Origin: Castellaniella sp034675905
GTDB lineage: Bacteria > Pseudomonadota > Gammaproteobacteria > Burkholderiales > Burkholderiaceae_B
Assembly: GCF_034675905.1 (NCBI RefSeq)
Contig: NZ_JAUCCV010000002.1
Span: forward strand, 434,001-498,000
Reading direction: 5' to 3'
Length of the DNA: 64,000 nucleotides
In this document: positions 1 to 9,267 of the stretch, piece by piece
Position numbering within the stretch: position 1 is the first letter of the stretch
Layout of the letters: each line of letters starts with the position of its first letter
The notes under the pieces: generated by a model
What the model saw: only the letters and a program-made list of their open reading frames with translations
What the model was told of the DNA's origin: nothing
Databases searched by the model: none
Translations under genes and position numbers: made by a program

Positions 1-268
1 CAGCCGGATGCACCAGGGCGATATCGATGACGGCCTCACAGGTCGGATCGATCTCGGCGGATTCGTCTGCGCCGGCGGCACGATCAGATTCCCAGAGACC
101 CGGTTCACGCCGGGGCAGGACCCCCTGCATGAGCACATCCTGCTCGGATTCCGGCAGCGTCGCCCGCATGCTGCGCCGCGCCCGCCATTCCTGCCAACCG
201 TTGTACAGCAGGACGACGACGATCAAGGCCGCCCCGATTGAAATCAGCAAAATCTGCAAATCGCTCAT
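1..268 (-). CDS. zipA: Cell division protein ZipA (partial, N-terminal part)
   Basis: Read on the minus strand, an ATG at 268-266 opens a frame that runs off the window edge. The visible 89 residues begin with one membrane segment (about residues 4-20, LQILLISIGAALIVVVLLY), then a basic stretch (NGWQEWRARR) and a soluble, acidic linker. This is the usual N-terminus of ZipA, the bitopic inner-membrane protein that anchors FtsZ at the septum; its FtsZ-binding domain would lie outside the window. It starts 19 bases after the smc stop codon on the same strand, and smc-zipA is a common order in betaproteobacteria. The identification rests on the membrane segment, the basic motif and the neighbour, not on the missing catalogue domain. 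Confidence 0.75.
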   Translation of the reverse strand, partial: MSDLQILLISIGAALIVVVLLYNGWQEWRARRSMRATLPESEQDVLMQGVLPRREPGLWESDRAAGADESAEIDPTCEAVIDIALVHPA

Positions 269-287
269 AAAGACCTCGTTACCCTGT

Positions 288-3200
288 TCAGACCGCCTCG
301 GCGACCCATTGCAAGGCTGAATCCATATCCACCGCCACGATCCGCGACACGCCTTGTTCCTGCATCGTCACCCCGACCAGCTGCCGCGCCATCTGCATGG
401 CGATTTTATTATGTGAAATGAAAAGGAACTGTGTCTGATCGCTCATGCCGCGCACCAGATTGGCATAGCGTTCCGTATTGGCGTCATCCAGCGGCGCATC
501 AACCTCGTCGAGCAGGCAGAACGGCGCCGGATTGAGCTTGAACAGCGCGAACACCAGCGCCGTCGCCGTCAGGGCTTTTTCTCCCCCGGACAGCAGGTGG
601 ATCGTACTGTTGCGCTTACCGGGCGGCTGCGCCATGACCTGCACGCCCGCATCCAGGATTTCATCGCCCGTCATGGTCAGCCGAGCCTCGCCGCCCCCGA
701 ACAGCTGCGGAAACAGCTGGCCGAAATGCTGATTCACCAGTTGGAAAGTCTGGGACAACAATTCGCGGGTTTCCCGATCGATCTTGCGAATCGCATTTTC
801 CAGGGTCTCAATGGCCAGCATCAGATCCGCCCGCTGGGTATCCAGAAACCCCTTGCGGTCGCTGGCGGCAGATAATTCATCCAGCGCCGCCAGATTGACG
901 GCGCCCAGAGATTCTATCCGCCGCGAAATCCGCTGGACCTCGGATTGCAGCCAGTCCAGCCGCTGCCATTGCGGCGACTGTTCAGCCAGGTGGCGCTGCA
1001 GCGCCGCGCGATCAACCTGCCGGGCATCGAGTTGTTCGGCGTACTGTTCCACCGACAGGCGCGACGCCTGTTCTTTCAATTGCAATTCGGTGATGCGCGC
1101 CCGCAAAGGGTCCAGCGCGCGTTCCCGCGTCAGGCGGCCCTCGTCGGCATCCCGCAAGGCGGCCGCCGCCTGATCCTGCAGCTGGCGCGCCTGGCGCAAG
1201 GCCTCTTCGCATCCCGCCTGCGATTCCAACGCGGCCTGCAGGCCCGTCTGGGCAACGGACTCATCCAATTCGAACAACTCGCCCTGCAAGGACTCGAGTT
1301 CGGCGCCGGATCGGCGAGCCTGATCTGAGGCCAGTTGCAAGGTGCGATGCAGCTCATCCAGGCGATGGCGCAAAGAGCGCACGGCATAATCGGCTTCCTG
1401 GGCGGCGCGTTCCTGATCACGCCCTTGCTGGCGGCCCTGCTCGGCCTGATCGGCTAACGCCTCGATCCGCAGATCCAGATCCGCCTGATGTTCCTGCTGT
1501 TCGGCCAGTACGGCGTCCAGCGACTCAAAGCGCGCTTCGGCTTCGTCGCGCCGACCGGCCAGTTCCGCCTGTTGCGCGGCGATTTCCTGCAGATCGCGGT
1601 CCAGGCGGCTGGTCTGCTCTTCCGAGCGGGCCATCTGCTGGCTGATCTGGTGATGCTGCAGCCTGGCCTCGTGCTGCGCCTGCATGCGTTCTGCAATCTG
1701 CACGCGCGCCGGCTGCAGCGCCTGTTCCAATGCGCGGCGTTCGGCATCGGCCTGTGCATGCGCATCCAGCGCCTGATCGGCGATCAACTGGGCAGCCCGG
1801 ATTTCGCGGGCTAGATTGTCAATCTGCTGCTGGCGGGCCAGCAGCCCGGCTTGTTCGGAATCTGCAGCGTAAAAACGGATGCTGCAGGCATCGACCCGAT
1901 GTCCGGCCCGCACCACCCACAGGCCTGCGGGCGGTAATTCATCGCGGCGCGACAGGGCCTGGCCCAGGTCTTCCGACACATAGACCCCCTGCAGCCAGCT
2001 GGCCAGCAAAGGCTTCAAGGCCGCATCCCGCGCCTGCACCCGATCCAGCAAAGGGGCGGCGCCTGCTGGCGCCGCGACCGCCGCCGGCGCCTGGGCGGGC
2101 GCCTGGTAGAAGGCCAATCGGGCGGGCGGGGCATCCTGCACAAACGCCTGTACGTGATCCAGCGTGCGTAAGCCCAGCGCATTCATCCGCTCGTGCAAGA
2201 CGGCTTCCAGCGCAGTTTCCCAACCGGCATCCACGTGCAGCTGCTGCCACAGACGACCCAGGCGCTGTAGTTCCTGGCGCTGCAGCCAGGGTTCCAAGGC
2301 GTCCTCGGATTGAATTTTTTCCTGCAGAGCGACCAAGGCCTGGCGACGGGCATCCAGGCGTTCCAGATCCAGCCGCGCCGATTGGCTGGCCTGCTGCGTC
2401 TGCGCCAACGCGTCTTCCAGCTCTGGCTGTCGGGATTCCAGTTCCAGCAAGCGGGCCTGGGCTTCTTCGAGGCGCGATTCCGCCACCTTGCATTCCCCCG
2501 CCCAACGCTGCAGCTCGGCCGGATCGGGCGCCCCCAGCGCCTGGCGTTCATCCTGCAGACGCTGACGGCGCTCGTCCAGGCTGCGCCACTGCTGATCGGC
2601 TTCACGCTGCGACTGGGCCGCCAGCGCCAGGTCCTGTTCCGTGCGCGACAGGCCGCGCCGCCATTCGTCACGCTGCAGATTCAAGGTCCGCAGCTGCGCA
2701 TCCAGTTCAGGCAGGCCGTCCTGGGCCGACTGCGCCTGCACGGCCAGTATTTCGGCCCGCGCCAAGGCTTCGTCGATCTGTTCCTGGATGTCTTCGATGG
2801 CGCCCTGGCTATGGGTTTGCTGATCGCCCCATTCCTGCATCTGGGACTGCAGCTGCGTGCGCCGCGCCTGTAAACGATGGCGGGAATCCACCACATGCCG
2901 GATCTCGGCTTCCAGGCGGCTGACCTGAGCGCCGGCCTCGAACAGCCGCCCCTGCGCCTGATGCACCGCCTCGCCCGCGGAAAAATGCCCCTCGCGGCGG
3001 GACTCCAGATCGGTTTCCAGTGCCCGCAGACCCGCCACGGCCGATTCCAGTTCTGCCTGGGCGCGCTCGGTATCCACCGCCAAGGTCTGACGGCTTTCAC
3101 GCGCGGCCTGCTCTCGCAGCAACCACAAAGCATGCTGTTTGAGTTCGCCATCGTCTTGCAGCGCCCGGTAATCCGCCGCCACCCGAGCCTGGGATTCCAG

Positions 3201-3821
3201 TTTTTCCAGCTGCGCAGCCAATTCGCGCAGGATATCGTCCAGGCGCGTCAGATTTTCGCGCGTGTCCTGCAGCCGGTTTTCGGTTTCCCGGCGGCGTTCC
3301 TTGTAGCGGGACACCCCGGCGGCTTCTTCCAGATAGACGCGCAGTTCTTCAGGGCGGGCTTCGATCAGGCGGTTGATCATGCCCTGGCCGATGATGGCGT
3401 ACCCGCGCGTACCCAGGCCGGTCCCCAGGAAGATATCGTGGATATCACGCCTGCGCACCGCCTGATTATTGATGAAATAGCTGCTGGCGCCGTCGCGCGT
3501 CAACACGCGGCGCACCGCGATTTCCGCAAAGGCGGACCATTGACCGGCCGCCCTGCCCTGGCTGTTGTCGAAAACCAGTTCAACCGATGCGCGGGCGGCG
3601 GGCTTGCGCTGGCCGGATCCATTGAAGATCACGTCCTGCATCGACGCGCCGCGCAATTCCGAGGCCTTGGTTTCCCCCAGCACCCAGCGCACGGCATCGA
3701 TGATGTTGGACTTGCCACAGCCGTTGGGACCCACCACGCCGACCAGTTCACTGGGCGTGGGAATCACGGTCGGATCCACGAAGGACTTGAATCCGGCAAG
3801 TTTTATCTGCGTGAGGCGCAC
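288..3821 (-). CDS. smc: Chromosome segregation ATPase SMC
   Basis: A 1177-residue SMC protein, the ATPase that compacts and helps segregate the chromosome together with ScpA and ScpB. The N-terminal head has a Walker A motif (GPNGCGKSN, about residues 31-39). A long glutamine-, glutamate- and arginine-rich coiled coil follows, interrupted by a hinge near residues 500-660, then a second coil, and the C-terminal head with the signature LLSGGEKALTATAL and the Walker B stretch FCLLDEVDAPLDD. I chose the GTG at 3821, giving VRLTQIKLAGFKSF, because this is the family's normal first strand; the frame is open 49 codons further upstream but that part is unlike SMC. The coding region and lplT are divergent. 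Length is normal for the family. Confidence 0.95.
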   Translation of the reverse strand: MRLTQIKLAGFKSFVDPTVIPTPSELVGVVGPNGCGKSNIIDAVRWVLGETKASELRGASMQDVIFNGSGQRKPAARASVELVFDNSQGRAAGQWSAFAEIAVRRVLTRDGASSYFINNQAVRRRDIHDIFLGTGLGTRGYAIIGQGMINRLIEARPEELRVYLEEAAGVSRYKERRRETENRLQDTRENLTRLDDILRELAAQLEKLESQARVAADYRALQDDGELKQHALWLLREQAARESRQTLAVDTERAQAELESAVAGLRALETDLESRREGHFSAGEAVHQAQGRLFEAGAQVSRLEAEIRHVVDSRHRLQARRTQLQSQMQEWGDQQTHSQGAIEDIQEQIDEALARAEILAVQAQSAQDGLPELDAQLRTLNLQRDEWRRGLSRTEQDLALAAQSQREADQQWRSLDERRQRLQDERQALGAPDPAELQRWAGECKVAESRLEEAQARLLELESRQPELEDALAQTQQASQSARLDLERLDARRQALVALQEKIQSEDALEPWLQRQELQRLGRLWQQLHVDAGWETALEAVLHERMNALGLRTLDHVQAFVQDAPPARLAFYQAPAQAPAAVAAPAGAAPLLDRVQARDAALKPLLASWLQGVYVSEDLGQALSRRDELPPAGLWVVRAGHRVDACSIRFYAADSEQAGLLARQQQIDNLAREIRAAQLIADQALDAHAQADAERRALEQALQPARVQIAERMQAQHEARLQHHQISQQMARSEEQTSRLDRDLQEIAAQQAELAGRRDEAEARFESLDAVLAEQQEHQADLDLRIEALADQAEQGRQQGRDQERAAQEADYAVRSLRHRLDELHRTLQLASDQARRSGAELESLQGELFELDESVAQTGLQAALESQAGCEEALRQARQLQDQAAAALRDADEGRLTRERALDPLRARITELQLKEQASRLSVEQYAEQLDARQVDRAALQRHLAEQSPQWQRLDWLQSEVQRISRRIESLGAVNLAALDELSAASDRKGFLDTQRADLMLAIETLENAIRKIDRETRELLSQTFQLVNQHFGQLFPQLFGGGEARLTMTGDEILDAGVQVMAQPPGKRNSTIHLLSGGEKALTATALVFALFKLNPAPFCLLDEVDAPLDDANTERYANLVRGMSDQTQFLFISHNKIAMQMARQLVGVTMQEQGVSRIVAVDMDSALQWVAEAV

Positions 3822-4008
3822 GGAAGTCTGGTGGGCAAAATTCAAGCGAATCGCAACAGCGTATGATAACGCACCGGGATAAGACCTTATCCGCCCTGCC
3901 AGGGCAAACCTGGCCCGACCTCGCCCCAGTAACCCGCTATACTGCAACTCCATTTTACAGTCGCGCACTGCGGTGCCGGCCCGTCATCAACCACTTCGGG
4001 GTCTGCGA

Positions 4009-5313
4009 TTGAACAAGGGCTTTTTCATGGTCATGGCCGCGCAGGCGCTGTCGTCTATCGCGGACAACGCCTTGCTGATTGCAGCCATCGGCCTGATCGC
4101 CGATCTCAGCGGCCCGGATTGGATGGCCCCCATGATGAAATGGTGGTTCGCCCTGGCCTACGTCGTGCTGGCTGCCTTCGTCGGCGCCTTTGCCGATTCC
4201 TTCCCCAAGGGCCGGGTCATGTTCGCCACCAATGCGCTCAAGACCTGTGGCTGTCTGCTGATGTTCAGCTATGGGGCCTTCGGGCTCAGCCACGGCCATC
4301 AACTGATGCTGATCTTCGTGGCCTACACCATTGTCGGCGTCGGGGCAGCCGCGTATTCCCCCGCCAAATACGGCATCGTCACGGAAATGCTGGCCCCTGA
4401 AATGCTGGTCAAGGGCAATAGCTGGATCGAGGGTCTGACCGTGCTATCGGTCATCGTCGGCACTGTCCTGGGCGGCGCGCTGATCAGCCCGGCCATATCG
4501 GCCTGGCTGATGTCCTTTCAGTGGGTGGACAGCCTGGCCGACAATACCGCGCAATGCGCCATCCTGATGATCGGGCTGGTCTATATCGCGGCCGCCATCT
4601 GCAATCTGCTGATCCCGGACACCCACGCCTACTACCCGCGCCAGCAGACCCGCCCGGCCGCCCTGATCCGCAATTTCTCCGCCTATGTGCGCATTCTCTG
4701 GTCGGATAAGCTCGGCCAGATCTCCCTGGCGGTCACCACGCTGTTCTGGGGGGCCGGCGCCACGCTGCAGTTCATCGTCATTGAATGGGGCGCCCAGCAC
4801 CTGGGCTACCGCCTGGACCAGGCATCCGTCCTGATGGGCGTGGCGGCCTTCGGCACGGTCATCGGCGCCATGCTGGCCGGGCGTGTGCCGCTGCGCCGCG
4901 CCCTGTCGGTGCTGCCTGTCGGGGTGGTGATGGGCCTGATCGTGCTGCTGATGCCCCTGGTCTACAAGCCCTTTGCCGTCTACTGCCTGCTGCTGCTGAT
5001 CGGCGGCCTGTCGGGCTACTTCGTGGTTCCCATGAACGCGCTGTTGCAGCATCGGGGCCATGTCCTGTTATCGGCAGGCCATTCGATCGCCGTCCAGAAT
5101 TTCAATGAGCAACTGAACATCCTGCTGATGCTGGCGATCTACAGCCTGATGCTGTGGATGGGCCTGCCCATCAACATCGTCATCGCCCTCTTCGGCATCC
5201 TGGTCGCCAGCCTGATGCTGGTCTTCATCCAGTGGAACCGCCTGAATCACCGGGCCCACCCTGAACTGGAAAGTCAGATCGGGCAGACGGGGCATGGCAC
5301 GGCGCTTCATTGA
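4009..5313 (+). CDS. lplT: Lysophospholipid transporter LplT-like (MFS)
   Basis: A 434-residue major facilitator protein with about twelve hydrophobic segments. The N-terminus (LNKGFFMVMAAQALSSIADN) and the segment YSPAKYGIVTEM match LplT, which flips lysophospholipids across the inner membrane so that they can be re-acylated. The likely start is TTG at 4009, preceded by a G-rich stretch (TCGGGG); a GTG at 3973 would add 12 residues not typical of the family, and an ATG at 4027 would cut into the first segment. In enterobacteria lplT sits next to aas, the acyltransferase; no aas is seen here. The 3' end overlaps the convergent xylulokinase-like gene by 89 bases. Confidence 0.82.
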   Translation: MNKGFFMVMAAQALSSIADNALLIAAIGLIADLSGPDWMAPMMKWWFALAYVVLAAFVGAFADSFPKGRVMFATNALKTCGCLLMFSYGAFGLSHGHQLMLIFVAYTIVGVGAAAYSPAKYGIVTEMLAPEMLVKGNSWIEGLTVLSVIVGTVLGGALISPAISAWLMSFQWVDSLADNTAQCAILMIGLVYIAAAICNLLIPDTHAYYPRQQTRPAALIRNFSAYVRILWSDKLGQISLAVTTLFWGAGATLQFIVIEWGAQHLGYRLDQASVLMGVAAFGTVIGAMLAGRVPLRRALSVLPVGVVMGLIVLLMPLVYKPFAVYCLLLLIGGLSGYFVVPMNALLQHRGHVLLSAGHSIAVQNFNEQLNILLMLAIYSLMLWMGLPINIVIALFGILVASLMLVFIQWNRLNHRAHPELESQIGQTGHGTALH

Positions 5314-6820
5314 ACGCCTGCGACAGCGCATGCAGGTGTTCCCGTAGCGCCGGATAGAGCGCGCGATACACGGTAAAACCCTTCTGCATGCCCGATCGCA
5401 TGTCGGGATCGACACCATCCTGCGTCAGAGGCCGGCAGATGCGCACGATGTCGGCAACCGATGCATACATGCCCGTACCGAGCCCAGCCACCAGGGCGGC
5501 GCCAAATGCAGCGCCCTCGGCAGCCCCTTGGGTCGTCACCACATCGCAATCAAACAGGCTGGCCTGCATCTGCCGCCACAGCGGCGAACGGGCGCCGCCG
5601 CCAGAGGCCTTCAAGGCATGGGTCTTCTGACCCGCCTGCGGCATGAGCGTGAAAATATCGTACAAGGCGTAGGTGATGCCTTCCATGACGGCGCGCACGA
5701 TATCGGCCGGCCGATGCAAGGATGTCAGGCCGATGAAACCGCCACGCAGTTCAGGGTCCGCATAAGGCGCTCGCTCGCCATTCAGATAAGGCAGGAAAAT
5801 CAAGCCGCGGCTGCCCGCCGTGCTGTGCGCCGCGATGCCGGCCATTTCATCGTAGGTCCAGTGATCATCATCGGAAAAACCACGCAGCAAGCGCTGCGCC
5901 CAGCTCATGGCAAAACCGGCATTCAACGTCACGCCCATGGCATGCCACTTTCCAGGCAACACATGGCAGAATACCTGCAGCCGGTGGGCAGGGTCGTCCA
6001 GCGGCTGGTCCAGAGAACATGCCACAATGCCGCCCGTCCCGATGATGGTCTGAATCTCGCCCGGGTCCAGCACCCCCGACCCCAATGTCTGGATGATGCT
6101 GTCGCCGCCACCGCCCACCACGGGAATACCCGCCGTCAGGCCGAATAGTTTCGCCCCTCGCGCACTGACGCGTCCGGTGACCTCCGGGGACTCATGGCAG
6201 GATGGAAACAAGGCTGGATCAATATCCAGTTTTTCCATGAGCACCGTGCTCCAGACCCGCCGGCGAACATCGAACAACCCCGTGCCAGAGGCATCCGACA
6301 CCTCGGTCGCAATTTCTCCGGTCAGGACCAGGCGCAAATAGTCCTTGGGGTTGAGCGCATGACGCAAACGGCTGAACAGGGCAGGCTCATGGCGCCGCAT
6401 CCAGGCGATCTTGCCACCGGTATAGCCAGGCAGCATGCCATTGCCTGTATGACCGTGCAGCGCCTGCGCGCCACCCGCCTGCGCCACCAATTGCGCACAT
6501 TCTTCACCATTGCGCTGATCGTTCCATAACAAGGCGGGCCGCAGCACCTGCCCTGCAGCATCCACCGGCGTCAGGCCATGCATCTGCCCCGTCAGACCAA
6601 TCGCCGTCACCTGAACCGAGCGATGGGCCGCCAGCAGCCGCTGCACGGCTGTCTGCGCGCCGTTGACCCACAAAGCCGGGTCCTGCTCCACCCAGCCGGG
6701 ACGCAACTGGACCAGACCGTAGGCGACCGTCTCGCTACCGATCAGCACCCCATCCGCAGACAGCAGCAAGGCTTTACAGGCCGATGTGCCGATATCAATC
6801 CCCAGTACGGCCTGTTGCAT
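5225..6820 (-). CDS. xylB: Xylulokinase-like FGGY carbohydrate kinase
   Basis: A 531-residue FGGY-family kinase, closest in pattern to xylulokinase. It has the N-terminal phosphate loop (GIDIGTSACKALLL), the GQMHGL and LLWNDQR segments that bind the sugar in XylB, GGGGDSIIQTLG, and the C-terminal nucleotide site KASGGGARSPLW. It would phosphorylate a ketopentose or related sugar with ATP. It is the last gene of the operon that begins at 16975; a good ribosome binding site (GAAGGAAG) precedes the ATG at 6820. The last 25-30 residues, rich in Pro, Gly and Ser, extend past the usual end of the family and lie antisense to the end of lplT. The true substrate is not clear: the deoC-containing context suggests a pentose or deoxypentose derivative rather than simple xylose. 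Confidence 0.85.
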   Translation of the reverse strand: MQQAVLGIDIGTSACKALLLSADGVLIGSETVAYGLVQLRPGWVEQDPALWVNGAQTAVQRLLAAHRSVQVTAIGLTGQMHGLTPVDAAGQVLRPALLWNDQRNGEECAQLVAQAGGAQALHGHTGNGMLPGYTGGKIAWMRRHEPALFSRLRHALNPKDYLRLVLTGEIATEVSDASGTGLFDVRRRVWSTVLMEKLDIDPALFPSCHESPEVTGRVSARGAKLFGLTAGIPVVGGGGDSIIQTLGSGVLDPGEIQTIIGTGGIVACSLDQPLDDPAHRLQVFCHVLPGKWHAMGVTLNAGFAMSWAQRLLRGFSDDDHWTYDEMAGIAAHSTAGSRGLIFLPYLNGERAPYADPELRGGFIGLTSLHRPADIVRAVMEGITYALYDIFTLMPQAGQKTHALKASGGGARSPLWRQMQASLFDCDVVTTQGAAEGAAFGAALVAGLGTGMYASVADIVRICRPLTQDGVDPDMRSGMQKGFTVYRALYPALREHLHALSQAFNEAPCHAPSARSDFPVQGGPGDSGGSTG

Positions 6821-6859
6821 AGGACGCTTCCTTCAGCGAAGAATCAGGAAAATTACCGA

Positions 6860-9256
6860 TCAGACCCCATAAGGGATCCAGATGTTTTTGACCTGCACGG
6901 CATGACGCAGATAGTCACGGCCCTGGCCCTGACGGGGATCGAGCCAATCCCGTGTGCGCCCGCCGTTCACCCAGCTGGCCTTCAGGTTTCCGGCAGAGGC
7001 TCGTTCCACCATCGCGCTGCCTTCGGCCGACCCGACATACCAGATCGCTGCCACTTCGGCATGGTCCGCCAGGGTTCTGGCGAGCGTATCGCCGTCGCCC
7101 GTCACCAGATTCACGACCCCGGCCGGCACATCCGAAGTATCCAGCACTTGGTAAAAATCGCCGGCAATCAAGGGATGACGCGCCGAAGGCACAACGACCA
7201 CCCGATTGCCCATGGCAACGGCGGGCAGTACCAAAGACACCAGTGACAACAAGGGCGATTCCTGCGGGCAGATCATGCCCATCACGCCAAACGCTTCATT
7301 CATCGCCAGGGTGACATGGCGTGACTGCGTCGCATGGACGGCTCCGTCGAACTTATCCGTCTGGGCGGCATAGTAGAAAATACGGCGCACGGCGGCCTGG
7401 ACTTCTGCCGCTGCCTGGTCTGGCGATCCGCCCGCGCTTTTCACCAGCGCCTGGGCGAAATCATCCGCCCGCGCCGCCAGATTTTCGCCCAGGTAATACA
7501 GAATCTGCGCCCGCAGCGGCGCTGCCATCGCGGACCAGCCGCCCGCCCGCGCCGCGGCTTCGACCGCATTACGAATATCCTTGCGATTGCCGATGCCAGC
7601 TTGGCCGATCACCTGGCCCTGGGGACCCAGCACGGAATAGCTGTGGCCGCCATCCGGTCGCGCCTGTTTGCCATTGATATAGTGCTTCATCGTGCGGTCA
7701 ACGCCCGCCTGCGGCGGCGAAGCCTGGCCGGCGGGGCCGGTCGCCAGCACTAGAGCGTGCTCCGCCCCTGCGGCCGCGCTCGCCTTCATCCAATCCGCAC
7801 ACAGGTATTCGTACAAACCTTCGCGCGCGCCTTCCCGGCCGAAACCGCTCTCGCGATAGCCCCCGAATCCCGCCCCGGCATCCAGCAAATTGGTGCAATT
7901 GACCCAGACGACACCCGCCTTGACACGCGCGGCGGCATCCAGCGCCACATTGATGTTTTCCGACCAGACCGACGCCGCCAGTCCGTAGCGCGTGTTATTG
8001 GCCAGCAGCACCGCTTCATCCGGCGTACGGAACGTTGCCGCCGCCGCAATCGGCCCGAAGATTTCTTCCTGGCAGACCGTGGAAGACTGATCGACTTCCG
8101 TAAAAAACCCGGGCGCCATGAAGTTGCCCTTTTCCGGCAGTGGTCCGGCCTTCTGCCACAGCTCGCCGCCTTCGGCGACCCCCTTGCTGACCAGATCCGC
8201 GATCCGCCGCAGCTGGGCGGCAGACACGATGGCGCCCACATCCGTGGATTTGTCCAACGGGTCACCCACATGCAGCGATTCCAGCCGCTGACGCAAGCGC
8301 TGATAAAAGTGGCCGGCGATTCCTTCCTGGATCAACAGGCGAGACCCCGCGCAGCAGACCTCTCCCTGATTGAACCAGATGGCATCCACAACCCCCTCGA
8401 CAGCCGCATCGAGATCGGCATCCTCAAACACGATGAAGGGCGACTTGCCCCCCAGTTCCAGGGACAATTTCTTACCGGAGCCGGCAATCTGTTCCCGGAT
8501 CATCCGCCCGACGCGCGTGGACCCCGTAAAGGCGACCTTATCCACGCCCTCATGACCGCACAGGGCAGCGCCTGTCCCGCCGTCGCCCTGGACAATGTTG
8601 ACCACCCCTGCCGGCAGGCCGACTTCGTGGCAGATTTCGGCAAAGGCCACGGCGGTCAGCGGAGTCAGATCGGCTGGCTTCAGAACCACCGTATTGCCGG
8701 CGGCCAGCGCCGGCGCGATCTTCCAGGCCAGCATCAGCAGCGGGAAATTCCAGGGAATCACCTGCCCGCAGACGCCCACGGGCGAGTAACCTGGGAATTC
8801 ATCGTCCATCACCGCCGCCCAGCCGGCATGATGGTAGAAATGCCGGGCAGCCAGCGGGATATCCAGATCCCGCGTTTCCCGAATCGGCTTGCCATTGTCC
8901 ATGGTTTCCAGCACGGCCAGAAAGCGGCTGCGTTTCTGGATATGCCGTGCAATGGCGTACAGATACAAGGAACGCTCGTGTCCGGACAGACGCGACCAGG
9001 CGCCGAACGCCGTGCGTGCCGCCTGCACTGCCTGATCGACATCCTCGGCAGAGCCGCTGGTGATCGTGGCGAGTTCTTCTTCGGTTGCGGGATTAAGAAC
9101 GGGAATCAGCGTCCGGTCTTCCGGCGCCACGAAACGACCGCCGATAAAATGGCCGAACCGGCGGCCATGCTGTTCCAGCCACTGCACGACCTCTGCGTTG
9201 CTCTCGGGGGAAGGTCCGTATTCCATGGTGCGCAAGATTTCCTTGATGGGGTGCAT
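6860..9256 (-). CDS. ALDH16-type two-domain aldehyde dehydrogenase
   Basis: A 798-residue protein made of two aldehyde dehydrogenase domains in tandem, the build of family ALDH16. The first domain (about residues 35-495) looks active: IPWNFPLLM, the general-base Glu in LELGGKSPF (about Glu267) and the nucleophile in FNQGEVCCAGSR (about Cys301). The second (about 525-798) keeps the fold (ASAGNLKASWVNGG, VKNIWIPYG) but has no recognisable catalytic Cys, so it is probably structural. It would oxidise an aldehyde with NAD(P)+. Lying directly downstream of deoC, acetaldehyde released by the aldolase is the obvious substrate (inference). A strong AAGGAG precedes the ATG at 9256. Confidence 0.9.
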   Translation of the reverse strand: MHPIKEILRTMEYGPSPESNAEVVQWLEQHGRRFGHFIGGRFVAPEDRTLIPVLNPATEEELATITSGSAEDVDQAVQAARTAFGAWSRLSGHERSLYLYAIARHIQKRSRFLAVLETMDNGKPIRETRDLDIPLAARHFYHHAGWAAVMDDEFPGYSPVGVCGQVIPWNFPLLMLAWKIAPALAAGNTVVLKPADLTPLTAVAFAEICHEVGLPAGVVNIVQGDGGTGAALCGHEGVDKVAFTGSTRVGRMIREQIAGSGKKLSLELGGKSPFIVFEDADLDAAVEGVVDAIWFNQGEVCCAGSRLLIQEGIAGHFYQRLRQRLESLHVGDPLDKSTDVGAIVSAAQLRRIADLVSKGVAEGGELWQKAGPLPEKGNFMAPGFFTEVDQSSTVCQEEIFGPIAAAATFRTPDEAVLLANNTRYGLAASVWSENINVALDAAARVKAGVVWVNCTNLLDAGAGFGGYRESGFGREGAREGLYEYLCADWMKASAAAGAEHALVLATGPAGQASPPQAGVDRTMKHYINGKQARPDGGHSYSVLGPQGQVIGQAGIGNRKDIRNAVEAAARAGGWSAMAAPLRAQILYYLGENLAARADDFAQALVKSAGGSPDQAAAEVQAAVRRIFYYAAQTDKFDGAVHATQSRHVTLAMNEAFGVMGMICPQESPLLSLVSLVLPAVAMGNRVVVVPSARHPLIAGDFYQVLDTSDVPAGVVNLVTGDGDTLARTLADHAEVAAIWYVGSAEGSAMVERASAGNLKASWVNGGRTRDWLDPRQGQGRDYLRHAVQVKNIWIPYGV

Positions 9257-9267
9257 GTCATGACTCC

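Noticed and set aside
1730..2923. A 397-codon plus-strand frame within smc
   Set aside because: Pro/Ala/Arg-rich translation typical of an out-of-frame read of GC-rich DNA; SMC covers the region.
6578..7246. Plus-strand frames opposite the xylulokinase and ALDH16 genes
   Set aside because: Shadows of genes with clear family motifs; no ribosome binding sites and no domains.
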